A stretch of DNA of 64,000 bases from Microbacterium sp. RU1D (GTDB lineage Bacteria; Actinomycetota; Actinomycetes; Actinomycetales; Microbacteriaceae). Position numbers and translations under genes: made by a program. The notes beneath the pieces were generated by a model that ran no database searches, had not been told where the DNA came from, and worked only from the letters and a program-made list of their open reading frames with translations. This document shows positions 25,827 through 35,329 of the stretch, in pieces. Where the stretch lies: NCBI RefSeq assembly GCF_900156435.1, contig NZ_FTPQ01000001.1, forward strand, positions 310,001 to 374,000. The letters run 5' to 3'. Position 1 is the first letter of the stretch, and each line of letters opens with the position of its first letter.

Positions 25827-26837
25827 TCAGACCGGAACCGCCTCCGGCGCGGGAACGGATGCCGGCACCCCGGCCCGCACGTCGGCCTCCGCGCACGAGA
25901 AGCGGGCGCGGTACGCCGTGGGCGTCAGCCCCATCGTGCGGGCGAAGTTCTGTCGCAGCACCGCCGCCGACCCGAAGCCGCACTCCGCGGCGATGCGGTC
26001 GAGGCCGAGGTCGGTCTCCTCCAGCAGGCGCTGCGCGTGGAGCAGTCGCTGCCGCGCGAGCCACGCGGCCGGAGTGGCGCCAAGGTCGGCCTTGAACCGC
26101 CGGGCGAAGGTGCGCGGCGACATGTGGGCGCGGGCGGCGAGGCGGTCGACCGAGAGTTCGGCATCCAGGTTCTGCAGCATCCACTCGGTCACCGGGGCGA
26201 GCGAGAGCGAGGTGTCGACCGGAATGGGCGAGGCGATGAACTGCGCCTGACCGCCGTCGCGCTGCGGGGCGACGACCATGCGCCGCGCGATGCGGTTCGC
26301 CAGCTCGGAGCCGAGCTCCTGCCGGAGCAGGTGGAGGCAGGCATCGAGGCCCGCGGCCGTGCCGGCGCTGGTGATGATGGTGCCCGACTGCACGTAGAGC
26401 ACGTCGGGATCGACGTCGATCTGCGGATACATGCGCGCCATCGTGTCGGCGTAGCGCCAGTGCGTGGTCGCGCGCTTGCCGTCGAGAACCCCGGATGCCG
26501 CGATCACGAACGATCCGCTGCACACGCTGAGCAACCACGCGCCGCGGGCGTGCGCTGCGCGGACCACCTCGAGGACCCGCTCATCGACCCTGTCCCACTG
26601 CGCGCGCGGGATGGGCGCGAGCACGAGGATGTCGACGTCGGCGGCGGCATCGAGACCGTGGTCGACGTTGATCGAGAAGCCGATGTTCGACGGCACGACC
26701 CCCGGATCGGGGGCCACGATGCGGAAGTCGAAGTTCGGGATGCCGTCGTCGCTGCGGTCGAGACCGAACGCCTCGCACGCGAGACCGAACTCGAACGGGG
26801 CGAACCCGGGTTGGACGACGACGGCGACCGAGCGCAT
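25827..26837 (-). CDS. GlxA-family regulator (DJ-1/PfpI domain plus AraC HTH)
   Basis: A 336-residue transcription regulator. The N-terminal half is a DJ-1/PfpI-like amidotransferase domain beginning MRSVAVVVQPGFAPFEFGLA, with the nucleophile-elbow Cys in VCSGSFVIAASG. The C-terminal half is an AraC/XylS double HTH (ELSVDRLAARAHMSPRTFARRF, LGLDRIAAECGFGSAAVLRQNF). Whether the Cys site is a ligand sensor is unknown. GGAGG precedes the ATG at 26837. It is divergent from a small membrane-protein gene, a possible target. Confidence 0.9.
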   Translation of the reverse strand: MRSVAVVVQPGFAPFEFGLACEAFGLDRSDDGIPNFDFRIVAPDPGVVPSNIGFSINVDHGLDAAADVDILVLAPIPRAQWDRVDERVLEVVRAAHARGAWLLSVCSGSFVIAASGVLDGKRATTHWRYADTMARMYPQIDVDPDVLYVQSGTIITSAGTAAGLDACLHLLRQELGSELANRIARRMVVAPQRDGGQAQFIASPIPVDTSLSLAPVTEWMLQNLDAELSVDRLAARAHMSPRTFARRFKADLGATPAAWLARQRLLHAQRLLEETDLGLDRIAAECGFGSAAVLRQNFARTMGLTPTAYRARFSCAEADVRAGVPASVPAPEAVPV

Positions 26838-26924
26838 GCACACCTCCGGTGTGGCAGAAATCTTGCGGTGTGCGTCCATCATGCCACTCGTGGGCATGAT
26901 TCCTCTACCCGTAGCTTTCCTGCC

Positions 26925-27149
26925 ATGGCTTACTTCATCGCTCTCGGCATCCTGTCCCTCGTCGGTATCGTCGGCACCGCCTGGCTCGTGCGCACCGACG
27001 GCTACGGCCGCATCCCCACCGACCCGTCCCGCGTGCCGCCGCGCGAGAGGGACGACGCCGCACCCGCCGCGTCGGTCGCGCAGCCGGCGAAGCCCACGAC
27101 CACGACGGCGACGATCTCCCTCGCGCAGACCGGCAGCCGCCTGGCCTGA
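26925..27149 (+). CDS. Small membrane protein (74 aa)
   Basis: One N-terminal helix (FIALGILSLVGIVGTAWLV) is followed by a hydrophilic Pro/Thr/Ala-rich tail. The ATG lies 7 nt after -10 TAGCTT (26912-26917), the same geometry as other leaderless genes here, which supports its being real. Divergent from the GlxA-type regulator with an 87-nt spacer. Function unknown. Confidence 0.65.
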   Translation: MAYFIALGILSLVGIVGTAWLVRTDGYGRIPTDPSRVPPRERDDAAPAASVAQPAKPTTTTATISLAQTGSRLA

Positions 27150-27320
27150 CGGCCGACCGGCCCGTCGCCCCGGACACGACGGCGGGCCGCACCCGCGACA
27201 CACCGGCCCCCGGTCGCCGCACCGCGGCGTGTCGCACGAGGCACCCGCCGTCGTGCACCACGGCCGCCGCCCCGCACCGTCGCCGCGGTCGCAAGCGCGC
27301 GCGCCGGGGACGGCGATCCG

Positions 27321-28589
27321 TCAGCGACCCGCGGCGACCGCCCGCTCGTACACGGCGACCATCGCCGCGGTGCGCGATGACTGGCGGAACCGCTCGGCGA
27401 TCGACGACTCGGGGCGCACGGGCGAGCCCGCGGCGATGTCGGCGGCCGCGCGACGCAGGGTCTCCGCGAGCGCGGCGACCGTGGCATCCGCCACCGTCCA
27501 CGTCCCTCCCCCGAGCTCGGCGGCGATGTCCGGATCGGTGACCACGGCGGGTGTGCCGAGGGAGGCGGCTTCGAAGACCGTCATGCCCTGCGTTTCGAAC
27601 CCGATCGAGGTCTGCACCACCGCGTCGGCGTCGGCGAGGCGCGCGAGCGTCTCGGCGTAGGGCAGCCGCCCCGCGAAGGTCACGCGGGCCCCAGGTCGCC
27701 TGCGTTCGACGAGGCGCTGCGCGGCCTTGAGCTGCGCGCCCCCTCCGATGATCTCGACGTCGGCGTCGATCCCGGATGCCACGACGGCCTCGAGGAAGGG
27801 GAGCAGACGCTTCTCGGGGCTCATCCGGCCGAGCCACACGAAACGCGGGCGTCCGGGGCGGCGCGTGGACGCACCGAACGCCAGGGCGGCGTCGAGCACG
27901 TCGTCGTCGATGCCGTTCCAGATGACGTCCACCGACGGCGCCACCCCGTGCCGCTCCAGGCGGCGGGCGAAGTGACCGGACGGTGCCGTCACGGCGCGCG
28001 AGAGGCGCGCGAGCCGGTGCAGGAAGGCCCACCCGTCGACGCGCGATGCCGGAACGTTCGGCGAGGATCCGCCAGGGTCCGTAGAACCGCGCGGATCGGC
28101 GCCGACCCCGTGCGAGGAGCCGCCGCCCTGACGAACGGCGGGCAGCGCCCGGCGAGCCCAGGCGTTGAGGGCGCGGAGCACCAGCCCCGGGAAGGGCGCG
28201 GTCGCCTCGATCCCGACGTCGACGCGGTTGTGCATCGTGTGCACGACCGGCAGCCCGTGTCGCGCGGCGAAGCGGTGGCCGATGAAGGCCCCCCAGAAGT
28301 CGGCCTGCACGTGCACGACGTCGACCGGCAGACGCGCGCCCATCTCGGCATCCAGGAATCGATCCGTCCGCGAGCCGGGCCAGGTCAACGCGTATTCGCG
28401 GTCGGGCGTGATCGCGATCGACGGCAGGTCGAGGTACGCCGGATCATCGGATGCCGGACGATGCAGGCGCGGGGCGACGACGGTGACGACGTGACCGGCG
28501 CGTTCGAGGAAGCGCTTCTGCAGCCGCATCGACACCTGCGCGCCACCCAGCGACTCGAGGTGCTGGTCGGCGAACATCACCACGTGCAC
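27321..28589 (-). CDS. Glycosyltransferase family 4 protein
   Basis: A 422-residue GT-B enzyme. The N-terminal acceptor domain starts HVVMFADQHLESLGGAQVS; the donor domain has WNGID, FVWLGRMSPEKRLLPFLEA and the E-x7-E type motif in FETQGMTVFEAASLG. It likely transfers sugar from a nucleotide-sugar onto a lipid or glycan at the cytoplasmic face of the membrane. Residues 150-180 are a Gly/Ser/Pro-rich insertion. The start is 4 nt from the stop of the upstream glycosyltransferase, so the two probably act in one pathway. Confidence 0.88.
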   Translation of the reverse strand: MHVVMFADQHLESLGGAQVSMRLQKRFLERAGHVVTVVAPRLHRPASDDPAYLDLPSIAITPDREYALTWPGSRTDRFLDAEMGARLPVDVVHVQADFWGAFIGHRFAARHGLPVVHTMHNRVDVGIEATAPFPGLVLRALNAWARRALPAVRQGGGSSHGVGADPRGSTDPGGSSPNVPASRVDGWAFLHRLARLSRAVTAPSGHFARRLERHGVAPSVDVIWNGIDDDVLDAALAFGASTRRPGRPRFVWLGRMSPEKRLLPFLEAVVASGIDADVEIIGGGAQLKAAQRLVERRRPGARVTFAGRLPYAETLARLADADAVVQTSIGFETQGMTVFEAASLGTPAVVTDPDIAAELGGGTWTVADATVAALAETLRRAAADIAAGSPVRPESSIAERFRQSSRTAAMVAVYERAVAAGR

Positions 28590-28593
28590 GCGG

Positions 28594-29835
28594 TCACTCC
28601 GGCAGCGGGCGACCGCGATACAACGCTTCGAAGGTGTCGAGGGTGCGGGTGATGTCGTGCACGGCGACCTCGTCGAGCGACGCCTGCTGCATGCGCCGGC
28701 GCTCGTCGGGCGACGCGGTGAGCACGTCCGTCAGGCGCGCGGCGAGTTCGTCGGCGTCGCCCGGGGTGAAGAGGTACCCGTTCTCCCCCTCGTGCACGAG
28801 GTGCGGCAGAGCGACGGCGTTGGCGGCGACGATGGGCAGACCGGATGCCATCGCCTCCATCGTCGCGATCGACTGCAGCTCGGCGATCGAGGCGATCGCG
28901 AAGACGCTGGCGCGCGAGTACAGGTCGCGGAGGTCGTCGTCGGACGCATGGCCGTGGAACGTGACGCGCTTCGCGACGCCGAGCTGCTCGGCGAGCGCCT
29001 CGAGCTTGGCGCGCTGGTCGCCGCCGCCGACGATGTCGAAGGTGACGTCGAGCGCGGGATCGAGTTTGGCGAGCGCCGCCAGCACCACGTCGATGTGCTT
29101 CTCGGTGGTCAGTCGACCGACGAAGAGAATGCGGTTCGCGTCGCGCGGGGTGAGATCGGGGCGGTAGTTCGACCGGTCGATGCCGCAGGAGATCGGGATG
29201 ACGCCGTCGATGTCGATGGTCGATTCCAGGAAGTCGGCCGCCTTGCGCGTGGGCGTGGTGACGGCGCGCGTCATCTTGAACGTGCGCTCGGCGTCGGCCC
29301 ATGCGAGCTTGACGAAGATGCGGTCGAGCCAGTCGGGGAGGGTCGTGAAGTCGAGGATGTTCTCGGCCATCACGTGGTTGGTCGCCACGACCGGGATGCC
29401 GCGCTTGCGTGCCTCGCGGGCGAGGCCGCGGCCGATCACGATGTGCGACTGGATGTGCACGACGTCGGGCTTGACCTCGTCGAGGACGATGCGGGCGTAG
29501 TGCTTCGACCGCCACGGCAGGACGTAGGTGATCCAGTCGTGCGGCAGGAATCGGAAGGCCGGGAGCCGGTGCATCATCATCGGCTGCCCCTCGATCGTCT
29601 CGATCGCGGTGCCGGCGTTGCGGTGGCCGACGCTCGGAGCGGCGACGTGCACGTCGTGGCCGCGTGCGACCAGACCCGCCGCGAGACGCTCGGCGAACCG
29701 GGCCGCCCCGTTCACGTGCGGCAGGAAGGTGTCGGCGCCGATGAGGATCTTCAGCGGGCGGTCGGCGGACGCGGACGAGCCGGAAGACTCAGCGGCGGGC
29801 GCGGGGTTGTCGGCGGGCGTCGCAGGAGTGGTCAC
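28594..29835 (-). CDS. Glycosyltransferase family 4 protein
   Basis: A 413-residue GT-B glycosyltransferase. A disordered Ala/Pro/Ser leader of about 28 residues precedes LKILIGADTFLPHVNGAARFAERLA. HIVIGRGLAREARKRG, ILFVGRLTTEKHIDVVLAAL, and the donor-site Glu pair in SIATMEAMASGLPIVAANA are typical of GT4. It resembles glycolipid mannosyl- or glucosyltransferases, but donor and acceptor cannot be named. First gene of a two-gene operon with the GT at 27321. GTG start; a TAGGCC box lies 9 nt upstream on the minus strand. Confidence 0.88.
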   Translation of the reverse strand: MTTPATPADNPAPAAESSGSSASADRPLKILIGADTFLPHVNGAARFAERLAAGLVARGHDVHVAAPSVGHRNAGTAIETIEGQPMMMHRLPAFRFLPHDWITYVLPWRSKHYARIVLDEVKPDVVHIQSHIVIGRGLAREARKRGIPVVATNHVMAENILDFTTLPDWLDRIFVKLAWADAERTFKMTRAVTTPTRKAADFLESTIDIDGVIPISCGIDRSNYRPDLTPRDANRILFVGRLTTEKHIDVVLAALAKLDPALDVTFDIVGGGDQRAKLEALAEQLGVAKRVTFHGHASDDDLRDLYSRASVFAIASIAELQSIATMEAMASGLPIVAANAVALPHLVHEGENGYLFTPGDADELAARLTDVLTASPDERRRMQQASLDEVAVHDITRTLDTFEALYRGRPLPE

Positions 29836-30136
29836 GTGTGGTGAGGCCTATCTGTGCGGCGGGCGGTTCGCACGGTTCCGTGCGGTGCGTGCGTCCGTCC
29901 ACTGTACCCGGGCGGGTTTTCCCCACCCGGGAGGCGCTCGCAGGCAGGGCGGGTGAACCGGCGGGGCACGGGTGCGCCGGCGGAGGTCAGGGCGCCGGCA
30001 CCGGCAGAGACGGGGCGAGCCGGAGGGGGCGCGGTGGGCCGCGGGGCGACAGCGGGGACGGTCTGCGAGCTGGGCGACCGCCTCTGTAGCGGTCGACGCG
30101 CGACGCTCGACGAAGGGGGCCGGGGACAGCGCCCCC
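29836..30136. other. Spacer between ABC exporter and glycosyltransferase operons
   Basis: About 300 nt, G-rich, without a credible gene. It holds one hairpin, CCCGGGCGGG (29907-29916) with CCC-A-CCCGGG (29922-29931) around a T-rich loop, which could terminate the exporter transcript. Confidence 0.5.
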
Positions 30137-32299
30137 TCAGCGACCGTCCGGTGACGGGGAACCATTCGCCGGACGCGGCGGTCCATCGACTCCGGCCGGG
30201 ACCACGACCTCGGATGCCGCCGCCGCCATCGCCGAGACCACCTCGCTGTCGCCGGTGACCGGCGTGTGCTGCGATGCGCCGGAGTGCTCCGGCTCCGCCC
30301 CCGAGACGTCGAGGTCGGCTGCGGCTTGCTCGAACTGCGACCGGTAGAGCCGGTAATACGCCCCCTGCGCGGCGATGAGCTCGTCGTGCGTGCCCTTCTC
30401 GACGATGTCGCCGTGCTCCATCACGAGGATGAGGTCGGCGTCGCGGATCGTGGAGAGGCGGTGCGCGATGACGAATGACGTGCGGCCTTCGCGCAGCGCC
30501 GCCATCGCCTGCTGCAACAGCAGTTCGGTGCGCGTGTCGACGGAGGAGGTCGCCTCGTCGAGGATCAGCACCGACGGCCGCGCCACGAATGCTCGCGCGA
30601 TGGTGATGAGCTGCTTCTCGCCCGCCGAGACGTTGGCCGCGTCTTCGTCGAGGACGGTGTCGTAGCCCTCGGGGAGGGAGTGGACGAACTGGTCGACGCG
30701 CGTGGCCACCGCGGCCTCGACGATCTCGTCGTCGGTCGCGCTCTCGCGGCCGTAGCGGATGTTGTCGCGGATGGAGCCCGCGAACAGCCACGGGTCCTGC
30801 AGCACCATGCCCGTGCGTGAACGCACGTCGTCGCGGCGCAGCTCGGCGATGTTTTGACCGTCGAGGAGGATCCGCCCGCCGTCGAGCTCGTAGAACCGCA
30901 TGATGAGGTTCACCAGCGTGGTCTTGCCCGCGCCGGTGGGGCCGACGATGGCCACGGTCTGGCCCGGCTCGACGCGGAACGACAGGTCGGTGATGAGCGG
31001 CCGCTCCGGCGTGTACGAGAACCGCACGTTCTGGAACTCGATGACGCCTCGACCCTCGGGGGCGTCGGGGGCGTCGACCGCGTCGGCCTCCTGCTCGTGG
31101 GCGTCGAGGAGCGCGAAGACGCGTTCCGCCGAAGCCGTGCCCGACTGGACGACGGCCGCCATGCCGCCCAGCTGCGACAGCGGCTGCGTGAACTGCTGCG
31201 AGTACTGGATGAAGGCCTGCACGTCACCGAGCCGGATCTGTCCACCCGCCACCATGAGGCCGCCGAGGACGGCGATGCCGACGTAGGTGAGGTTTCCGAT
31301 GAACATCATGCCGGGCATGATCATGCCGGAGAGGAACTGCGCCTTGAAGCTCGCCTGGAAGAGCTCTTCGTTCTCGAGCTCGAACTTCTCGCGCGCGTCC
31401 TTCTCGCGTCCGTAGACCTTGACCAGCGCGTGGCCGGAGAACGACTCCTCGACGCGGGCGTTGAGGCGGCCGACCTTCTTCCACTGCTCGCCGAAGGCCT
31501 TCTGCGACTTGGGGCCGATGACGCCGAAGATGACGGCCATGAGCGGCAGCGACACCAGAGCCACGAGCGCGAGCTGCCACGAGATCGTGAACATCATGAT
31601 GAGCACGCCGACGACCGTCAGCACCGACGTCAGCGCGCTCGAGAGCGACTGCTGCATGGTCTGGGTGATGTTGTCGATGTCGTTCGTCACGCGCGAGATC
31701 AACTCGCCGCGCTGCACCTTGTCGAAGTACGACAGGGGCAGACGGTTGATCTTCGCCTCGACGTCTTCGCGGAGCCGCCACATCGTGCGCACCATGATCA
31801 CGTTGATGACGTAGCCCTGGATCCACGACAGCAGCGACGATCCCACGTAGATCGCGAGCACGGTGACGATCACGACGCGCAGCGCGTCGAAGTCGACGCC
31901 CGCGCCGACCTGGAAGGAGTTCATCGCCGAGACGATGTTCGCGACGTCGGTCTGCCCCGACGCGCGCAGCGCCTCGACGACGGCTTCCTTGGACGTGCCG
32001 GCGGGGAAGGCCTCGCCCAAGCCGCGCGACACGACGCCCTCGAAGATGATGTTGGTCGCGTCTCCCAGCACGCGCGGCGCGAGAACGGCGAGCACCACTC
32101 CGAGAGCACCGAGCGCGGAGACCAGACCGAAGGCCCACGCGTAGGGACGGAGGAGTCCGATCAGACGCCGGAAGCTGGGCCCGAACGCCGCGGCCTTGCC
32201 GGGGGCGACGCTGTTCCAGTCGCCGGAGTTCTGCCGCGCCTGCTCGGCGAGCTCGAGCTCGGCGCGGTCTTCGTCGGTGAGGGCGTCGGGCGCGCTCAT
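30137..32299 (-). CDS. ABC exporter half-transporter (permease-ATPase), second subunit
   Basis: A 720-residue type IV ABC exporter half. Six helices in the TMD (FGLVSALGALGVVL to about residue 370) are followed by an NBD with Walker A GPTGAGKTT, signature NVSAGEKQ, Walker B LILDEATSSVD and a His switch in IAHRLST. The C-terminus has a hydrophilic tail of about 60 residues. Signature and D-loop are canonical, so this is likely the active-site-rich partner. Its ATG overlaps the stop of the upstream half (ATGA), indicating a heterodimer. Confidence 0.93.
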   Translation of the reverse strand: MSAPDALTDEDRAELELAEQARQNSGDWNSVAPGKAAAFGPSFRRLIGLLRPYAWAFGLVSALGALGVVLAVLAPRVLGDATNIIFEGVVSRGLGEAFPAGTSKEAVVEALRASGQTDVANIVSAMNSFQVGAGVDFDALRVVIVTVLAIYVGSSLLSWIQGYVINVIMVRTMWRLREDVEAKINRLPLSYFDKVQRGELISRVTNDIDNITQTMQQSLSSALTSVLTVVGVLIMMFTISWQLALVALVSLPLMAVIFGVIGPKSQKAFGEQWKKVGRLNARVEESFSGHALVKVYGREKDAREKFELENEELFQASFKAQFLSGMIMPGMMFIGNLTYVGIAVLGGLMVAGGQIRLGDVQAFIQYSQQFTQPLSQLGGMAAVVQSGTASAERVFALLDAHEQEADAVDAPDAPEGRGVIEFQNVRFSYTPERPLITDLSFRVEPGQTVAIVGPTGAGKTTLVNLIMRFYELDGGRILLDGQNIAELRRDDVRSRTGMVLQDPWLFAGSIRDNIRYGRESATDDEIVEAAVATRVDQFVHSLPEGYDTVLDEDAANVSAGEKQLITIARAFVARPSVLILDEATSSVDTRTELLLQQAMAALREGRTSFVIAHRLSTIRDADLILVMEHGDIVEKGTHDELIAAQGAYYRLYRSQFEQAAADLDVSGAEPEHSGASQHTPVTGDSEVVSAMAAAASEVVVPAGVDGPPRPANGSPSPDGR

Positions 32300-34023
32300 G
32301 CTTCCACTCCCAGCTGCGATTCAACGATCTCCCGATACGTGGGACTCGTGCGCAAGAGCTCGTCGTGCGTGCCGAGTCCGGCCATGCGTCCGTCTTCGAG
32401 GACGACGATGCGGTCGGCCCCGGTGATGGTGGACACGCGCTGAGCGACCACGATCTTCGTCACCTCGGGCAGCTCCTGCCACAGGGCGGCCCGCAGGCGC
32501 GCATCGGTGGTCAGGTCGAGCGCGGAGAACGAGTCGTCGAAGACCAGCACGCGGGGCCGATGCACGATCGCCCGCGCGATCGCGAGGCGCTGCCGCTGAC
32601 CGCCCGAGACATTGGTGCCGCCCTGGGCGATGCGCCCCTCGAGCTTGCCGTCCATGGCCTCGACGAAGTCGCGCCCCTGCGCGATCTCGAGGGCGCGCCA
32701 CAACTCGTCGTCGGTGGCGTCCTCCCGTCCGAACCGCAGATTGGATGCCACGGTGCCGCTGAAGAGGAACGGCCGCTGCGGCACGAGGCCGATGCCCTTC
32801 CACAACTCGTCGAGATCGGCTTGGCGCACGTCGACACCGCCGACGCGCACCGCGCCACCCGTGACGTCGAACAGGCGCGGGATGAGGGAGACGAGCGTGG
32901 TCTTGCCCGACCCCGTCGACCCGACGATCGCGACGGTCTCGCCCGGATCGGCGCGGAAGGTGACGCCCGCCACGACCGGCGCCTCCGCGCCCGGATAGGC
33001 GAACGACACGTCGTCGAACTCGACGGCGCCGGCCTCGGGGAACGACCGCACGGGATCGTCGGGACGGTGCAGCGTCGACCTGCTGTCGAGCACCTCGCCG
33101 ATGCGCTCGGCCGACACCGCGGCGCGCGGGATCATCACGGTCATGAAGCTCGCCATGAGCACGCCGCCGAGGATCTGCGCGACGTACTGGATGAAGGCGA
33201 AGAGGGTGCCGATCTCGACCCCGCCGGCGTCCACCTGGATGCCGCCGAACCAGATCACCCCGACGACGGTGACGTTGAGCACGAGCATCGCCAGCGGGAA
33301 CAGCAGCACGAAGAGGGAGCCGACCTTGCGGCCCACCACGAGGATGTCGGTGTTGGCCCGCCGGAAGCGCTCCTCTTCGATGCGCTCGCGCACGAACGCC
33401 CGGACGACGCGCACACCCGTGAGCTGCTCGCGCATGACCCGGTTCACGCCGTCGAGCTTCGACTGGTAGCTGCGGAACAGGGGCACCATGCGCGCGATGA
33501 TGAGACCGGCCGCGACCAGCAGCACGGGGACGGCGACGGCGATCAGCCAGCTGAGCCCGACGTCTTGCTGGAGCGCCATGATGACGCCGCCGACGGCGAG
33601 GAGCGGCGCGCTGACGAGCATGGTGGCGCCCATCATCGCGAGCATCTGCACCTGCTGCACGTCGTTGGTGTTGCGGGTGATGAGGGATCCGGCGCCGAAC
33701 TGCGACAGCTCGCGCTCGGAGAATCCGCTCACGCGCTCGAAGACGTCGCGGCGTATGTCGCGGCCGGCGGCCATGGCCGCGCGCGCCGCGAAGTAGGTGG
33801 CGATGACGGATGCCACGATCTGACCCAGCGAGATGGCGAGCATGAATCCGCCGCGCGACCAGATGAAGCCCGTGTCGCCCCGTGCGACGCCGAGGTTGAT
33901 GATGTCGGCGTTCAAGCGCGGCAGGTAGAGCGTCGCCAGGGCGGACGCGGCCTGGAAGATCAGGATGGCGACCAGCAGCCAGCGGTACCGCGACAGATAG
34001 CGCATGAGGAGTTTGCCGAGCAC
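32296..34023 (-). CDS. ABC exporter half-transporter (permease-ATPase), first subunit
   Basis: A 575-residue partner half with six TMD helices (WLLVAILIFQAASALATLYL onward), Walker A GSTGSGKTT, signature NVSGGQRQR, and Walker B LVFDDSFSALDL in which the catalytic Glu position is Asp or Ser (FDDS rather than LDEA), plus a switch segment VAQRVST where His is Gln. These departures mark a degenerate ATP site, as in heterodimeric exporters such as BmrCD or LmrCD. I chose the GTG at 34023, which has GGAGG 4-5 nt upstream. Drug or lipid export is likely. Confidence 0.92.
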   Translation of the reverse strand: MLGKLLMRYLSRYRWLLVAILIFQAASALATLYLPRLNADIINLGVARGDTGFIWSRGGFMLAISLGQIVASVIATYFAARAAMAAGRDIRRDVFERVSGFSERELSQFGAGSLITRNTNDVQQVQMLAMMGATMLVSAPLLAVGGVIMALQQDVGLSWLIAVAVPVLLVAAGLIIARMVPLFRSYQSKLDGVNRVMREQLTGVRVVRAFVRERIEEERFRRANTDILVVGRKVGSLFVLLFPLAMLVLNVTVVGVIWFGGIQVDAGGVEIGTLFAFIQYVAQILGGVLMASFMTVMIPRAAVSAERIGEVLDSRSTLHRPDDPVRSFPEAGAVEFDDVSFAYPGAEAPVVAGVTFRADPGETVAIVGSTGSGKTTLVSLIPRLFDVTGGAVRVGGVDVRQADLDELWKGIGLVPQRPFLFSGTVASNLRFGREDATDDELWRALEIAQGRDFVEAMDGKLEGRIAQGGTNVSGGQRQRLAIARAIVHRPRVLVFDDSFSALDLTTDARLRAALWQELPEVTKIVVAQRVSTITGADRIVVLEDGRMAGLGTHDELLRTSPTYREIVESQLGVEA

Positions 34024-34183
34024 GGGACCTCCGGGTGTTCGAGTGCGGTCGCGATGACCGCAGATCCCAGCCTGGCACCGACCTCCGACATCGGCGACCC
34101 TTTCGCGCGTGGGAGCGTTCTCTGCTCGCGAACGCCGACATCCGGCATCCCTCTCCCAGGGGGCGGATCGTAGGCTGTGGAGC

Positions 34184-34777
34184 ATGTCCCGACTGCAGGC
34201 CGACGCCCCCGCCGACCTCTGGGTGCCGATGACCGGTTCCCTCGGATTCCGTGGCCGACGCCACCGCAAGGCGGCCATCGGCATGCTGCTGAGCCAGGCG
34301 AACCAGGCGACGGGCGCGGCACCGCGCCCCGGCGGCGGCGCCTTCGCGTGGATCCTGAGTCAGGCGGCTCCACTGCTCATGCGGCGCGCGGCCGGACGCG
34401 TGCTCGTGTGGGTGTGGAAGAGCGACCCCGAATTGCTGGTCGTGATGGCGCAGCTGCAGGAGGCGACGCCCCAGCTGCGCACGGCCCGCGCCATGATGCC
34501 CATGGAGTACGACGACACCGAGTCGTTCCGGAACCCCTACCTGGGCGTGGGCGAGAAGCTGGCGATGCCGCTGCCGAGTGACGCGAAGACCCCGCCGTTC
34601 GCCACCTACACCTGGGACACCGGCTCGCACTTCGTCACCGTCACCGCGGTCTGCGCGGATCGTGAGCGCTTCGGCACGGTGATCGGCGCGGTGGATGACG
34701 TCGCCCGCACGCTCCGCGTGGTCGACGATCTGCAGGTCGGCGAGTCGCCGACCGTGCTGCGAATCGATCCGGCCTGA
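34184..34777 (+). CDS. Hypothetical protein, 197 aa
   Basis: Not recognised. The N-terminus is basic (GRRHRKAAIGM), a moderately hydrophobic stretch runs from AFAWILSQAAPLLM to VLVWVWK, and the second half is soluble and ends VGESPTVLRIDPA. The ATG follows -10 TAGGCT (34171-34176) by 7 nt, an arrangement shared with well-supported genes here, so the gene is likely real. It converges on the dnaK operon and is divergent from the ABC exporter. Confidence 0.7.
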   Translation: MSRLQADAPADLWVPMTGSLGFRGRRHRKAAIGMLLSQANQATGAAPRPGGGAFAWILSQAAPLLMRRAAGRVLVWVWKSDPELLVVMAQLQEATPQLRTARAMMPMEYDDTESFRNPYLGVGEKLAMPLPSDAKTPPFATYTWDTGSHFVTVTAVCADRERFGTVIGAVDDVARTLRVVDDLQVGESPTVLRIDPA

Positions 34778-34794
34778 CCCGCGACCGGCCCGCC

Positions 34795-35238
34795 TCAGTC
34801 GTCGTGCTCGAACGGGCCCAGCGGACGCCACAGCACCACGTCGGTCGCGCGACGCACGCGCGCGCCGTGGCGCAGGGTCACGACCGAACCGGTCGCGCCC
34901 GCCGCGAAGACACGCGCACCGGGTCGCGACTGCCGCTCGACCGAGAGCTGACGCTCGAGGTCGTTCACCCGACGGGCGAGTTCGTGCACGCGTTCCTCGA
35001 GGGCGAGCAGGCGGGCGATGGCGGGCAGGCTCATGCCCTCGGCCGAGAGGCGCGCGACCTCCCGCAGCTGCTGCACGTGGCGGCTGGAGTACCGCCGCGA
35101 ACCGCCCTGGGTGCGCGCGGGCACCACGAGACCGAGGCGGTCGTACTGCCGCAGCGTCTGCGGGTGCATGTTCGACAGTTCCGCCGCGGCGGCGATGGCG
35201 AAGATCGGGGCGTCCTCGTCGATCTCTCTATCTGCCAC
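34795..35238 (-). CDS. hspR: Heat-shock repressor HspR (MerR family)
   Basis: A 147-residue MerR-type regulator: FAIAAAAELSNMHPQTLRQYDRLGLVVPART holds the wing-helix with the HPQTLR signature of HspR, GGSRRYSSRHV follows, then a coiled coil (LEERVHELARRVNDLERQL). HspR binds HAIR operators, with DnaK as its co-repressor, and controls dnaK and clpB here. Last gene of the dnaK operon, separated from dnaJ by 91 nt with a perfect hairpin. GTG start; AGAAGGTGAG just upstream. Confidence 0.93.
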   Translation of the reverse strand: MADREIDEDAPIFAIAAAAELSNMHPQTLRQYDRLGLVVPARTQGGSRRYSSRHVQQLREVARLSAEGMSLPAIARLLALEERVHELARRVNDLERQLSVERQSRPGARVFAAGATGSVVTLRHGARVRRATDVVLWRPLGPFEHDD

Positions 35239-35274
35239 GTCTCACCTTCTTCCGTCGTGGCGGGTGCGGCGCCG

Positions 35275-35311
35275 GGTTCTCGGCATCCTGACTCATCGGA
35301 TGCCGAGAACC
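35275..35311 (-). terminator. Perfect 14-bp hairpin between dnaJ and hspR
   Basis: GGTTCTCGGCATCC and GGATGCCGAGAACC flank a 9-nt loop. No T tract follows on the minus strand, so it may be an attenuator or mRNA-processing/stability element rather than a full stop. Confidence 0.65.
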
Positions 35312-35329
35312 GCGGCGACGCGCGAGTGT

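Noticed and set aside
25302..26924. Long open frame before the 74-aa membrane protein
   Set aside because: Antisense to the GlxA regulator and the repeat-rich spacer. GC-rich DNA often gives open antisense frames; only the part from 26925 has a start signal.
34795..35238. Generic MerR metal regulator
   Set aside because: Position at the end of the dnaK operon, the HPQTLR motif and HAIR sites support HspR instead.
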